Positions 33,096 to 40,990 of a DNA stretch of 64,000 bases are shown here, piece after piece. The DNA comes from Velthaea sp965214335. GTDB lineage: Bacteria > Vulcanimicrobiota > Vulcanimicrobiia > Vulcanimicrobiales > Vulcanimicrobiaceae. The notes under the pieces were generated by a model, which saw only the letters and a list, made by a program, of their open reading frames with translations, was not told the origin of the DNA and did not search any database. The stretch spans positions 620,001 to 684,000 of the forward strand of contig CBDCBO010000014.1 in the NCBI GenBank assembly GCA_965214335.1. The letters are read 5' to 3'. Position 1 is the stretch's first letter. Each line of letters begins with the position of its first letter. A program made the position numbers and the translations under genes.

Positions 33096-35030
33096 TTAGA
33101 GGTCGATGTTTTTTACGGTCCGCGCGTAGGCTTGGATGAACTCCTTGCGCGGCTCGACTTTATCACCCATGAGCGTGGTGAACATCCGTTCGGCGTCTTC
33201 GCTCGCTTCCTCGAGGTTCACTTGTTTGAGCCGCCGGGTCGCCGATTCCATCGTTGTCTCAGCGAGCTGTTGCGCATCCATTTCGCCCAAGCCCTTGTAC
33301 TGCTGGACTTGGAATTCTTTGGGATCGCGTTCGCCGAAGATGCGGCTCAACTCAGCGTCATCGAAAGCGTACCACTGTTGCTTGCCGCGCTTGACGCCAT
33401 AGAGCGGCGGCATGGCGATATAAACGTAACCGCGTTCGACGAGTTGCTTCATCTGCCGGTAGAAAAACGTCAGCAGCAGCGTGCGGATATGCGAGCCGTC
33501 GACATCGGCGTCGGTCATGATGATGATTTTATGATAGCGCACCTTGTCGATGTTGAATTCGTCGCCGAAACCGGTGCCGAGCGCGGTGATCATCGTGCGA
33601 ATCTCTTCGTTCGACAGCACTTTATCGAGGCGTGCCTTCTCGACGTTGAGGATCTTGCCGCGCAACGGCAGAATCGCTTGCGTGTTCGGGTCGCGGCCGC
33701 CCTTGGCGGTGCCGCCCGCCGAGTCGCCTTCAACGAGAAACAGCTCGGAGAATACCGGATCTTGATTCTTGCAGTCGACGAGCTTGCCGGGGAGTCCGCT
33801 CCCGTCGAGCGCGTTCTTGCGGCGCGACAGATCGCGAGCTTTCTTTGCCGCTTCGCGGGCCCGCGACGCCTGCATGCACTTTTCGACGATCGTCCGCGCG
33901 AACTTGGGGTTCTCTTCGAGAAAGAATTCCAACCGTTCTTGCACGAGGTTATACACGATCGGGCGGATCTTGGCATTCCCGAGCTTGGTTTTGGTTTGAC
34001 CCTCGAACTGCGGCTCTTGCAGTTTGACCGAGACGATCGCGGTGAGACCTTCCATGCAATCGTCGGTCGAAAGATTCGCATCGTTGTCTTTAAGCATCCC
34101 GCGCTTGCGGGCGTAGGTGTTTACTTGGTTCGACACCGCCGTCCGGAAGCCGGTCAGATGCATCCCGCCTTCCATGGTGTTGATGTTGTTGGCGTACGAA
34201 TACACGACTTCGTTATAGCCGTCGGTCCACTGCAAGGCGCATTCGACGACGACGTCATCGCGTTCGCCGTTGGTTGAAATAACCGGAGTTAACGCATCTT
34301 TATTATCATTGAGCCAATCGACGAACGATACGATGCCGCCCTCGTAAAAATACATCTTCTCTTTGCGTTTGGTAGCCGGCTCGGCGTCGGCTTCGTCCGT
34401 TGCTTCACGCGGCCGTTCGTCGATCAACGTAATTTGCAGCGCCCGGTTGAGAAAGGCCAACTCGCGCAGCCGCTTTTCGAGCGTATTCCAGGAAAAATCG
34501 AGCGTCTCGAAGACCGTCGCATCGGGTTTAAAAAGCTGGTACGTTCCGGTGCCCTCGGCCCGCGCGATACGCTTGAGCTTCTGCGCTGTGACGCCACGCT
34601 CGAAGCGAATTTCGTACAGCCCGCCGTCGCGTTTCACGCGCGTCACCATCGTTTGCGACAACGCGTTGACGACCGATATGCCGACACCATGCAGCCCGCC
34701 GGAAACTTTATAACCGCCCTTACCGAATTTACCGCCGGCGTGTAAAATCGTCATGACGACTTCGACTGCGGGTAAGCCTTCTTCGGCCATGACGTCGATT
34801 GGAATGCCCCGGCCGTCGTCTTCAACCGAGCAGCTTCCGTCGGCTGTCAGCGTTACCGTAATGTGCGACGCAAAGCCCGCGAGCGCTTCATCGACGGCGT
34901 TGTCGACAGCTTCGTACACCAGCTGGTGTAAGCCGCGTTCACTCGTGTTTCCGATATACATACCCGGACGCTTGCGTACGGCTTCGAGCCCTTTAAGAAC
35001 CTCAATCTGCTCACCGGTATAATCTGCCAT
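33096..35030 (-). CDS. gyrB: DNA gyrase subunit B
   Basis: The ATPase and Toprim subunit of gyrase, 644 residues. GHKL motifs are YEAVDNAVDEALAG and DDGRGIPIDV, KVSGGLHGVGISVVNAL. The Toprim part has LVEGDSAGGTAKGGRD, LPLRGKILNVEKARLDK and IIMTDADVDGSHIRTLLLTF, and the C-terminal YKGLGEMDAQQLAETTM is intact. No long proteobacterial insert is present. The gene follows the DciA-like gene after 89 bp and is part of the dnaA-dnaN-recF-gyrB origin order. Confidence 0.97.
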   Translation of the reverse strand: MADYTGEQIEVLKGLEAVRKRPGMYIGNTSERGLHQLVYEAVDNAVDEALAGFASHITVTLTADGSCSVEDDGRGIPIDVMAEEGLPAVEVVMTILHAGGKFGKGGYKVSGGLHGVGISVVNALSQTMVTRVKRDGGLYEIRFERGVTAQKLKRIARAEGTGTYQLFKPDATVFETLDFSWNTLEKRLRELAFLNRALQITLIDERPREATDEADAEPATKRKEKMYFYEGGIVSFVDWLNDNKDALTPVISTNGERDDVVVECALQWTDGYNEVVYSYANNINTMEGGMHLTGFRTAVSNQVNTYARKRGMLKDNDANLSTDDCMEGLTAIVSVKLQEPQFEGQTKTKLGNAKIRPIVYNLVQERLEFFLEENPKFARTIVEKCMQASRAREAAKKARDLSRRKNALDGSGLPGKLVDCKNQDPVFSELFLVEGDSAGGTAKGGRDPNTQAILPLRGKILNVEKARLDKVLSNEEIRTMITALGTGFGDEFNIDKVRYHKIIIMTDADVDGSHIRTLLLTFFYRQMKQLVERGYVYIAMPPLYGVKRGKQQWYAFDDAELSRIFGERDPKEFQVQQYKGLGEMDAQQLAETTMESATRRLKQVNLEEASEDAERMFTTLMGDKVEPRKEFIQAYARTVKNIDL

Positions 35031-35119
35031 TCCAATCGTCGCGTTTCGACGCTGACCGTGCCGATGACTTTACTTCGTGGTTCGTACGCTGCGGAAAGCC
35101 CGCCAGGCGGCACGCCGCG

Positions 35120-35992
35120 TTACGGACGTTCGGCCGCGCGGACTTCGATCGAACGAATAAACTCATAGAGATCGCCCAGCGCGTTGCGCCGGATCGGCGA
35201 ATCCATCTCGAGCCGATTCGGATCGATTTTCGTTTCGAGCAGCACGTAGGAACTGGCGATTTTCCGCAAACGCGTGGCATCCGGCGCAATCGGGCGCGGC
35301 AATGCGGCGCGGCGGCGCGCCAGCGCCATTTCATCGCGCCACGAACGCAGCAATTGCCGCCGGATGCCGTCGTAAGCGACGGCATCGAGCCGCGGTAAGG
35401 CTTCGAGCACATCTTCGGGCCGCAACCACGGTGCATCGAAGAGCAGGCGCTGACACTGAGCGTGTAGAGCCGCCCGCTCCCAGTCGGCACACGGAACGCA
35501 GTGCCCGGCTTGCCGCACGGGTGCCGCGCACAGCGTGCAAAACGCCCCGCCACGCTGCCGGTGGGCACTTCTGACGCGTTCGACCGTGGTCCGGAAACGC
35601 GCTAACGCTTCATGCGCGGTGCGCGGTGCGGGCCGGGCCGGCGCCGGCGCCCGACCGGATGTTGCGGGGCCGCTCTTCGGTGTCAATCCGCGCGGTCTGA
35701 CTCGAATCGTCCCGACCCGAAAGCGCAGCCGCACCACCACCCCGGCCGGCAGACGCTCGTGGATGCCGCGCAGAATCTGGGGTTCGAGAAATGCCAATTG
35801 GTGGCTCCACGAACTCGAGCTCGTCACCACCACGAGCGTGTCGTGAGCCAGCGCCACGGGCTGCGCCGCGCGCGCCACCTCGGCGCCCACGAGCTCGATC
35901 CAGCCGGCGCGAATGACTCCCAGCGGATCGCCGCCGCCGGCGCGCGGCGTCCAGCCCCCGAGCGCATCGCCGATCTTGGTCAGCATACACAC
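35120..35992 (-). CDS. DciA-like (DUF721) protein with zinc-ribbon extension
   Basis: A 290-residue protein. The first ~95 residues are DUF721/DciA-like (AGWIELVGAEVARAAQPVAL, DTLVVVTSSSSWSHQLAFLE, ILRGIHERLP). DciA loads the replicative helicase DnaB in bacteria without DnaC. After a Pro-rich linker comes an added C-terminal part: CTLC and CVPC with Cys at 152, 155, 165 and 168 form a probable zinc ribbon, then a helical region of about 120 residues (LRPEDVLEALPRLDAVAYDG, LGDLYEFIRSIEVRAAE). The start overlaps the recF stop by about 13 bp; ATG 35986 is an alternative. The recF-DUF721-gyrB order is common. Confidence 0.82.
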   Translation of the reverse strand: MCMLTKIGDALGGWTPRAGGGDPLGVIRAGWIELVGAEVARAAQPVALAHDTLVVVTSSSSWSHQLAFLEPQILRGIHERLPAGVVVRLRFRVGTIRVRPRGLTPKSGPATSGRAPAPARPAPRTAHEALARFRTTVERVRSAHRQRGGAFCTLCAAPVRQAGHCVPCADWERAALHAQCQRLLFDAPWLRPEDVLEALPRLDAVAYDGIRRQLLRSWRDEMALARRRAALPRPIAPDATRLRKIASSYVLLETKIDPNRLEMDSPIRRNALGDLYEFIRSIEVRAAERP

Positions 35993-37062
35993 CGCTCGAC
36001 GGTTCCGGCACGAATCAAAAACGCGGCCGCTCCGGCCGGAACGCCACCCGGCAACTCCGTCGTCGTCAAGAACGCTTGCTCGAATGAACCAACCGCGCGC
36101 AGGAACCCGTCGGCCCGCTGGGCGTCGAGTTCGGATAGGACGTCATCGAGTAAGAGAATCGGTGCGTCGCCCGCCCGTTCCCGCATGACCTCGTATTCGG
36201 CCACCTTGAGCGCCAAGACCGCGGTGCGTTGTTGCCCTTGTGAACCGAAGGCCGCTAATGATTTGCCTTCGAGCTCCAACCGTAGGTCGTCGCGGTGCGG
36301 GCCGACGAGCGTTTGGCGCCGGCGCACTTCGTTTTCAAGGTTCAGTGCGAGCATGTCGCTCAGAGCCGTTTCGCCGGTATTGGGCGCGTAGCGCATGACG
36401 ATCCGCTCGCGCGTGGCCGGCCAACGATCGTAGATGCCCGTTACCGCCGCACTCATATCGGCAACGAATGCGGCGCGAGCCGCCATGAGTGCTTCGCCCG
36501 GGCCGACTAATTCGTCGTTGTACGCCAGCAGCAGCTCGCGGTCGGGCGCGATCGCCCCGCGCAGCAGCGCCCCTTTGTGTCCGATGACTTTGGCGTAGCG
36601 CGCCAAGGCGCGAAAATAAGCGGCCGACCCTTGCGCTAGAGCTCCATTGAGAAACGTTCGGCGCAGCGCCGGACCACCCGAAACCAGCGCCAGGTCGCCG
36701 GGAACGAAGGTGACGACCCGGGCCTTGCCGAGAAAGCGCGCGAAACCGACCGCCGCACCGTTGACGTCAAAGCTTTTTCGCGTACCGCCGGCCGAGCGAT
36801 CGATCGTGCAGCGCAACCGCACCATTCCGGCGGCGATCCGCGCCGCGCCGCCGATTTCGGCGAGTTGCTCGCCGCTACGAACGAGCTCCGCATCGCGGTG
36901 CGCTCGAAACGATTTGCCGGTTGCGAGCATCGCGATGGCTTCGAGCAGATTCGATTTCCCTTGGGCGTTGGCTCCGACGAAAATATTGAGCCCCGGCGCC
37001 GGTTCGACGTCGAGGCTCCGATAATTGCGAAAGTTCGTGAGTCGAACGTGTTCGAGCTGCAT
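35980..37062 (-). CDS. recF: DNA replication and repair protein RecF
   Basis: RecF is an SMC-like ATPase that marks single-strand gaps for RecOR. The protein has 360 residues and starts MQLEHVRLTNFRNYRSLDVE. Walker A is VGANAQGKSNLLEAIAML, the middle has VPGDLALVSGGPALRRTFLN, and the C-terminus has SQGQQRTAVLALKVAEY plus Walker B ILLLDDVLSELDAQRA. It is 19 bp downstream of dnaN, the usual dnaN-recF pair. Confidence 0.97.
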   Translation of the reverse strand: MQLEHVRLTNFRNYRSLDVEPAPGLNIFVGANAQGKSNLLEAIAMLATGKSFRAHRDAELVRSGEQLAEIGGAARIAAGMVRLRCTIDRSAGGTRKSFDVNGAAVGFARFLGKARVVTFVPGDLALVSGGPALRRTFLNGALAQGSAAYFRALARYAKVIGHKGALLRGAIAPDRELLLAYNDELVGPGEALMAARAAFVADMSAAVTGIYDRWPATRERIVMRYAPNTGETALSDMLALNLENEVRRRQTLVGPHRDDLRLELEGKSLAAFGSQGQQRTAVLALKVAEYEVMRERAGDAPILLLDDVLSELDAQRADGFLRAVGSFEQAFLTTTELPGGVPAGAAAFLIRAGTVERCVC

Positions 37063-37081
37063 GCGCGAACGGCTGCCGCCG

Positions 37082-38200
37082 CTACTGACGCAGCGGCATC
37101 AACACATACAGCTGCTGCCCCGTTCCGCTGCTTTCGAGCGGCCGAATCGCCGCCGGTGATAGCGGGCCCAGAAACTCCATGACAACCTGCGGTGATTCGA
37201 CGTGATTGAGAATCTCGATGAGATACCGCGCATTGAACGCAATCGTGAGTTCGGCTCCGGTTTGCTCCACCGGGAGCTCCTCGTAGGCGTTGCCCGCCGT
37301 ATCGGAATTCGCCGTGATGATCAACTGCCCATCGGCAATCGCCACCTTGACCATCGACGCGCGGTCGCCGGCGACGAGCTCCGCCCGGCGCAATCCGCTG
37401 ATGAGCGCGCTGGTGTTGACCGTCACCGATCGATCGAATTTGGCCGGGATAACTTGCTGATAATTCGGATATTGGCCATCGACGAGGCGCACCACGATCG
37501 ACGTGGCGTCAGCTGAAATCGAAAGCTGATTCGATTGCGCTCCGAGCGCCGTCACTTCAAGCGTTTCCGTGCTGCCGATATTGCGCGCCGACTCGGCCAG
37601 CGCTCGCGACGGCACGATATATTTTAGCGCGCCCTCGGCGATCCCGCGCTCTAAGCGCGCCGACCACTTCGCTAGCCGATACCCGTCGGTCGCGACAAGC
37701 GTGATATTGTCGCCCTCGATTTCGACCAGCGTTCCCATCAAGACCGCGCCGCGCGCTTCTTCCCCGGACGCAGCGAAGATCGTGGCGCCGACACCCTCAC
37801 GAAACTGCTTGGCATTGATCGCGAACGAGACGCCTTTTTGAGCCGCAGGCAGCGGCGGATATTCGTCGGGCGGCAGGGCGTGAAAGTCGTAATTCGAGCG
37901 CTCCGCTTTGACCGAAGCGCGAGTCGGCGAACCCGTGAGTTCGAGCAAGCCGGCCGGCAAGTTGCCCAGATAGCCGGAGAACAATTTCGCCGGCACGGTG
38001 ACGGCGCCGCTCTCGCTGACTTCAGCCGGAAACGCATGCTCGAGCGTCAGCTCCAGATCGGTGGCCCGCACTTTGATCGCGCCGTCGTCGGCGGTGAGCA
38101 AAACGTTGGACAGAATCGGCACCGTCGTGTGGGCGTTGACGATCTTGCTCGCGGCGCCGACCGCGGACGCGATGTCCTTGGTGCTGCAGGTAAATTTCAC
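37082..38200 (-). CDS. dnaN: DNA polymerase III sliding clamp, beta subunit
   Basis: The beta clamp, 372 residues of three repeated domains, keeps the replicase on DNA. It starts MKFTCSTKDIASAVGAASKI. Family signatures include TVPILSNVLLTADDGAIKV, ATDLELTLEHAF, LVATDGYRLAKWSARL and the end PLESSGTGQQLYVLMPLRQ. The dnaA-dnaN spacer upstream is 273 bp, contains an AT-rich tract and DnaA-box-like sites, and probably also carries the dnaN promoter. Confidence 0.97.
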   Translation of the reverse strand: MKFTCSTKDIASAVGAASKIVNAHTTVPILSNVLLTADDGAIKVRATDLELTLEHAFPAEVSESGAVTVPAKLFSGYLGNLPAGLLELTGSPTRASVKAERSNYDFHALPPDEYPPLPAAQKGVSFAINAKQFREGVGATIFAASGEEARGAVLMGTLVEIEGDNITLVATDGYRLAKWSARLERGIAEGALKYIVPSRALAESARNIGSTETLEVTALGAQSNQLSISADATSIVVRLVDGQYPNYQQVIPAKFDRSVTVNTSALISGLRRAELVAGDRASMVKVAIADGQLIITANSDTAGNAYEELPVEQTGAELTIAFNARYLIEILNHVESPQVVMEFLGPLSPAAIRPLESSGTGQQLYVLMPLRQ

Positions 38201-38473
38201 TGGAGTCGTCCACCGTTCCGTCGCCGCCGGCGACGCGTCTACTCGTTTAAAGATATAAAGTTCGTCGTAATAGCAGTAACGCGGTGTGTACCGTGGACAA
38301 CGCCGCGCGGGTCCGGATCACGGGGGCTCGTCGCGCATTTTGGGCTGTGCATGCAATGGACGGTTCGTCCACGCTGTCCACCAATCACGCGCCGATCCGC
38401 TTTATCCACCCCCTTTGAGCGACCCTGTGCGCCGGGTGCGGTGAAGCCTGCGGAAACCGCGCGGACGGCACGC
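38201..38473. other. Origin region, dnaA-dnaN side
   Basis: This 273-bp spacer has a concentration of DnaA-box-like nonamers: TCGTCCACC 38206-38214, CGTGGACAA 38292-38300 (reverse of TTGTCCACG), TCGTCCACG 38365-38373, CTGTCCACC 38374-38382 and TTATCCACC 38402-38410. An AT-rich tract, TTTAAAGATATAAAGTT (38246-38262), stands out in an otherwise GC-rich sequence and is a candidate unwinding element. The layout resembles the dnaA-dnaN side of bipartite origins such as that of Bacillus subtilis. Confidence 0.7.
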
Positions 38474-39829
38474 TCATTCGGTTTGACACAGGGCGATGAG
38501 CGAACGGACTTTATTGCGATACGCTTCGTCGCGCGCCATGATGTCCTTGACCTTATCGCGGGCGTACATAATTGTCGTGTGGTCCTTTTTGCCGAACTCG
38601 CGCGCGATCTGGGGTAAGGAACAGTCGGTAAGCTCGGCTGCGATATACATCGCGATGTGGCGCGGCGCGGCCAGCCGCTGATCGCGGCGCGGATTGTCCA
38701 TTTCTTTGACCGATAAGCCATGCGCTTTGGCCACCCGTTCTTTGATGAGCGGGATCGTGATGCGGTGAATCGGAGCTTGCGCGACGGCGTTTTTGAGCGC
38801 TTCGGCGGCCAGATCGACCGAGATCTGCGAACGCGTGAGCGACGCGAACGCGACCACGCGAATTAGAGAACCTTCGAGTTCGCGAATGTTGGACGGAATG
38901 ATTTTCGCGATGAACGAGGTGACCTCATCGGGCACCGGGATCTTTTCCGTCTCGGCTTTTTTGCGCAGAATCGCTTCACGCGTTTCCAAATCCGGCGGCG
39001 CGATGTCGGTCAGCAAGCCCCATTCGAAACGCGAACGCAACCGTGATTCCAGCGTTTGAATCTCCTTGGGCGGGCGGTCGCTGGAGATAACGAGTTGCTT
39101 TTGGGCTTCGTGCAGCGAATTAAAGGTGTGAAAAAACTCCTCTTGCGTTTGTTCTTTGCCTTCGAGGAATTGAATGTCGTCGATGAGCAGCACGTCGACA
39201 TGCCGGTAACGGTTTCGGAACTCGACCGTTTGGTTATTTTTGATCGCGATGATGAATTCGTTGGTGAATTTTTCGCTCGAAACGTAGACCACGTTGGCAT
39301 TCGGGTTGGCGGCGAGCACGCGATGTCCGATTGCGTGCATGAGGTGCGTTTTGCCCAGACCCACTCCACCGTAGAGAAAGAGCGGGTTGTACGCCTTCGC
39401 GGGTGCCTCGGCGACGGCTTGAGAAGCGGCATGGGCGAAACGGTTGCTATTACCGACGACGAACTCGTCGAACGAATAACGCGGATTGAGATTTCCTAAG
39501 CGCAGCTCTTCGGGAGCCGGAATCGTCAGCGGCGCGACCGGGGCACGGTCGCCGGCGTCGGGATTGTCGGCGACGATGAAGCGCAAAGCGATTGTTTCAC
39601 CGAGTAAACTCGCCAGCACGTCCGATATCTCGTTCTTTAGCCGGTTTTCAACCCAATCGCGGGCAAAGTTCGAATGGACCGATAGCACGATCTCCGAAGG
39701 ACCCAGCTCGACGAGTCGCATCGGGCGCAGCCACATCTCGTAAATCGGCTTGGAATATTTGCGCTCGAGCTGTTCGAGGGCGGCGCCCCAGAGTTCCGTT
39801 GTTCCCGCCGTTCCGATCGCACTGCTCAT
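38474..39829 (-). CDS. dnaA: Chromosomal replication initiator DnaA
   Basis: The initiator ATPase, 451 residues from ATG 39829. Domain I is LWGAALEQLERKYSKPIYEM. AAA+ motifs are NPLFLYGGVGLGKTHLMHAI (Walker A), VDVLLIDDIQFLEGKEQTQE (Walker B) and IQTLESRLRSRFEWGLL, with NIRELEGSLIRVVAFA. The DNA-binding domain IV has RHIAMYIAAELTDCSLPQIA and FGKKDHTTIMYARDKV. The open frame continues upstream, but residues before MSSAIGTAGTTELWG are not family-like. No Shine-Dalgarno sequence precedes the ATG; a TATGAA seven bases before it could be a -10 giving a very short leader. Confidence 0.97.
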   Translation of the reverse strand: MSSAIGTAGTTELWGAALEQLERKYSKPIYEMWLRPMRLVELGPSEIVLSVHSNFARDWVENRLKNEISDVLASLLGETIALRFIVADNPDAGDRAPVAPLTIPAPEELRLGNLNPRYSFDEFVVGNSNRFAHAASQAVAEAPAKAYNPLFLYGGVGLGKTHLMHAIGHRVLAANPNANVVYVSSEKFTNEFIIAIKNNQTVEFRNRYRHVDVLLIDDIQFLEGKEQTQEEFFHTFNSLHEAQKQLVISSDRPPKEIQTLESRLRSRFEWGLLTDIAPPDLETREAILRKKAETEKIPVPDEVTSFIAKIIPSNIRELEGSLIRVVAFASLTRSQISVDLAAEALKNAVAQAPIHRITIPLIKERVAKAHGLSVKEMDNPRRDQRLAAPRHIAMYIAAELTDCSLPQIAREFGKKDHTTIMYARDKVKDIMARDEAYRNKVRSLIALCQTE

Positions 39830-40190
39830 TCGAATTTCATACCCGCCACTTCCGGCCCAACGGCCGGAAAACGACTTCCCGTTCGCGCATGGGAACGGTA
39901 AAGATGAGCCTCTCGGATTGGCCCGGCGAGTTCCGCTTCCTGCGCTTTTCGACGCTGATTTTGTCCACTTATCCACAGCCCCCCGATGAGCCGCGGAGGC
40001 TTGACGGAGCAAGCTTCTACGAAGTTCTTCGCAAGTCGAAATTCGATGGAAAAGACGGCAGGAATCGCGGTCAAATGGGCGTCCGAGCGCGGTTGGCGGC
40101 GGGCTTGTCCACCGGCTTTTCCACACGTGTGGAAAACGTGCGAAGCGCTCCCATCTGTTGCCCGCCGAGTCATCGGTCGAGAGCCGTGGC
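39830..40190. other. Origin region, dnaA-rpmH side
   Basis: The divergent spacer between dnaA and rpmH holds good DnaA-box matches: a tandem pair TTGTCCAC (39961-39968) and TTATCCACA (39969-39977, a perfect consensus), then TTGTCCACC (40105-40113) and the palindromic pair at 40117-40136. The dnaA promoter must also lie here, so the boxes probably also autoregulate dnaA. No gene is credible in this stretch. Confidence 0.8.
40117..40136. promoter_or_regulatory. Perfect palindrome of two DnaA boxes
   Basis: TTTTCCACACGTGTGGAAAA is a perfect 20-bp palindrome formed by two head-to-head DnaA-box-like nonamers (TTTTCCACA and its reverse) separated by CG. A third box lies three bases to the left. 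Two DnaA molecules could bind facing one another. It is about 290 bp upstream of the dnaA start. Confidence 0.75.
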
Positions 40191-40220
40191 TTGACCGATC
40201 GGCGTGCCGGACCGTATACT
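40191..40220 (+). promoter_or_regulatory. Sigma-70-type promoter of rpmH
   Basis: TTGACC (40191-40196) and TATACT (40215-40220) are separated by 18 bp, close to the housekeeping consensus. Transcription would start near 40227, leaving a leader of about 43 bases with GGAG at 40256-40259 before the rpmH GTG. This probably drives rpmH-rnpA-yidD-yidC-jag. Confidence 0.75.
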
Positions 40221-40269
40221 ACATTGCTGCCGCATCGACGGCCATTTTCATGTCTGGAGCATCCGACTC

Positions 40270-40404
40270 GTGAAGCGCACTTTTCAACCGCACAACCGGC
40301 GCCGTAAACGCGTCCACGGATTTCTTTCGCGGATGGCGACCAAGAACGGGCGCCGCGTCCTGGCGGCGCGGCGCAAGAAAGGCCGCAAGCGCCTTACCGT
40401 CTGA
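40270..40404 (+). CDS. rpmH: 50S ribosomal protein L34
   Basis: A 44-residue ribosomal protein, the usual length. The sequence MKRTFQPHNRRRKRVHGF followed by RMATKNGRRVLAARRKKGRK is unmistakable. It starts at GTG 40270 with GGAG 11 bp upstream. The longer open frame starting near 40204 reads into the leader. It is the first gene of the rightward block and is divergent from dnaA. Confidence 0.97.
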   Translation: MKRTFQPHNRRRKRVHGFLSRMATKNGRRVLAARRKKGRKRLTV

Positions 40405-40420
40405 GCCGGCTCCGGCCCGC

Positions 40421-40747
40421 TTGCTCGTGAGAAGCTATGTAGCCCTGCGGCGCCGAGCTGATTTCGCCCGGCTCACGCGGCAGGGTCGACGGCACGGTGG
40501 CCGGCATCTGACCTGTTTCGTCATGCGCGGCCGCGATCGGACCCGGGTCGGCATCACCGTTAGCGCTCGGATCGGCGGCGCCGTCGTGCGGAACTTGATT
40601 CGGCGCCGGCTGCGGGCAATTTTGGATATGTATCGCTTCGCCGATCCGGCTCAGGAGATTCTGTTCATCGCGCGTCCCGGCGCGGGCGAGTTGAGCTTCG
40701 GTGAACTCGCAGCGGAAGTGGAACGGACCTTGGGGCCGCGGCCGTGA
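40421..40747 (+). CDS. rnpA: Ribonuclease P protein component
   Basis: The protein subunit of RNase P, 108 residues. It has LRRRADFARLTRQGRRHGGR and the conserved RNR-like motif GGAVVRNLIRRRLRAI, then AQEILFIARPGAGELSFGEL. TTG 40421 was taken as start; GTG 40427 is possible. It follows rpmH by 16 bp and overlaps yidD by four bases, the standard rpmH-rnpA-yidD-yidC order. Confidence 0.95.
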   Translation: MLVRSYVALRRRADFARLTRQGRRHGGRHLTCFVMRGRDRTRVGITVSARIGGAVVRNLIRRRLRAILDMYRFADPAQEILFIARPGAGELSFGELAAEVERTLGPRP

Positions 40748-40977
40748 ATGCGCCGGCACGAGCGGCGATCGCCGTCGTCCGGGCGTATAAACTGGTGATA
40801 TCACCACTCTTACCGCCGGCCTGCCGGTTTCTGCCGACATGTTCGGAATATGCCGTCGAGGCAATCGCGAAACATGGCTTGGCGCCTGGAATAGTATTTG
40901 CCGCGCGGCGCTTGGGGCGCTGTCATCCCTTGCACCCGGGCGGATTCGATCCCGTTCCGGCGCCGTCACGAAAGTAG
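40744..40977 (+). CDS. yidD: Membrane protein insertion efficiency factor YidD
   Basis: A 77-residue YidD protein that assists YidC-dependent membrane insertion. The family core YKLVISPLLPPACRFLPTCS, EYAVEAIAKHG and LGRCHPLHPGGFDPVP is complete with its Cys residues. GTG 40744 overlaps the rnpA stop (GTGA). The yidC start follows 13 bp after its stop. Confidence 0.95.
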   Translation: MNAPARAAIAVVRAYKLVISPLLPPACRFLPTCSEYAVEAIAKHGLAPGIVFAARRLGRCHPLHPGGFDPVPAPSRK

Positions 40978-40990
40978 AGTCCCGGTAGGC

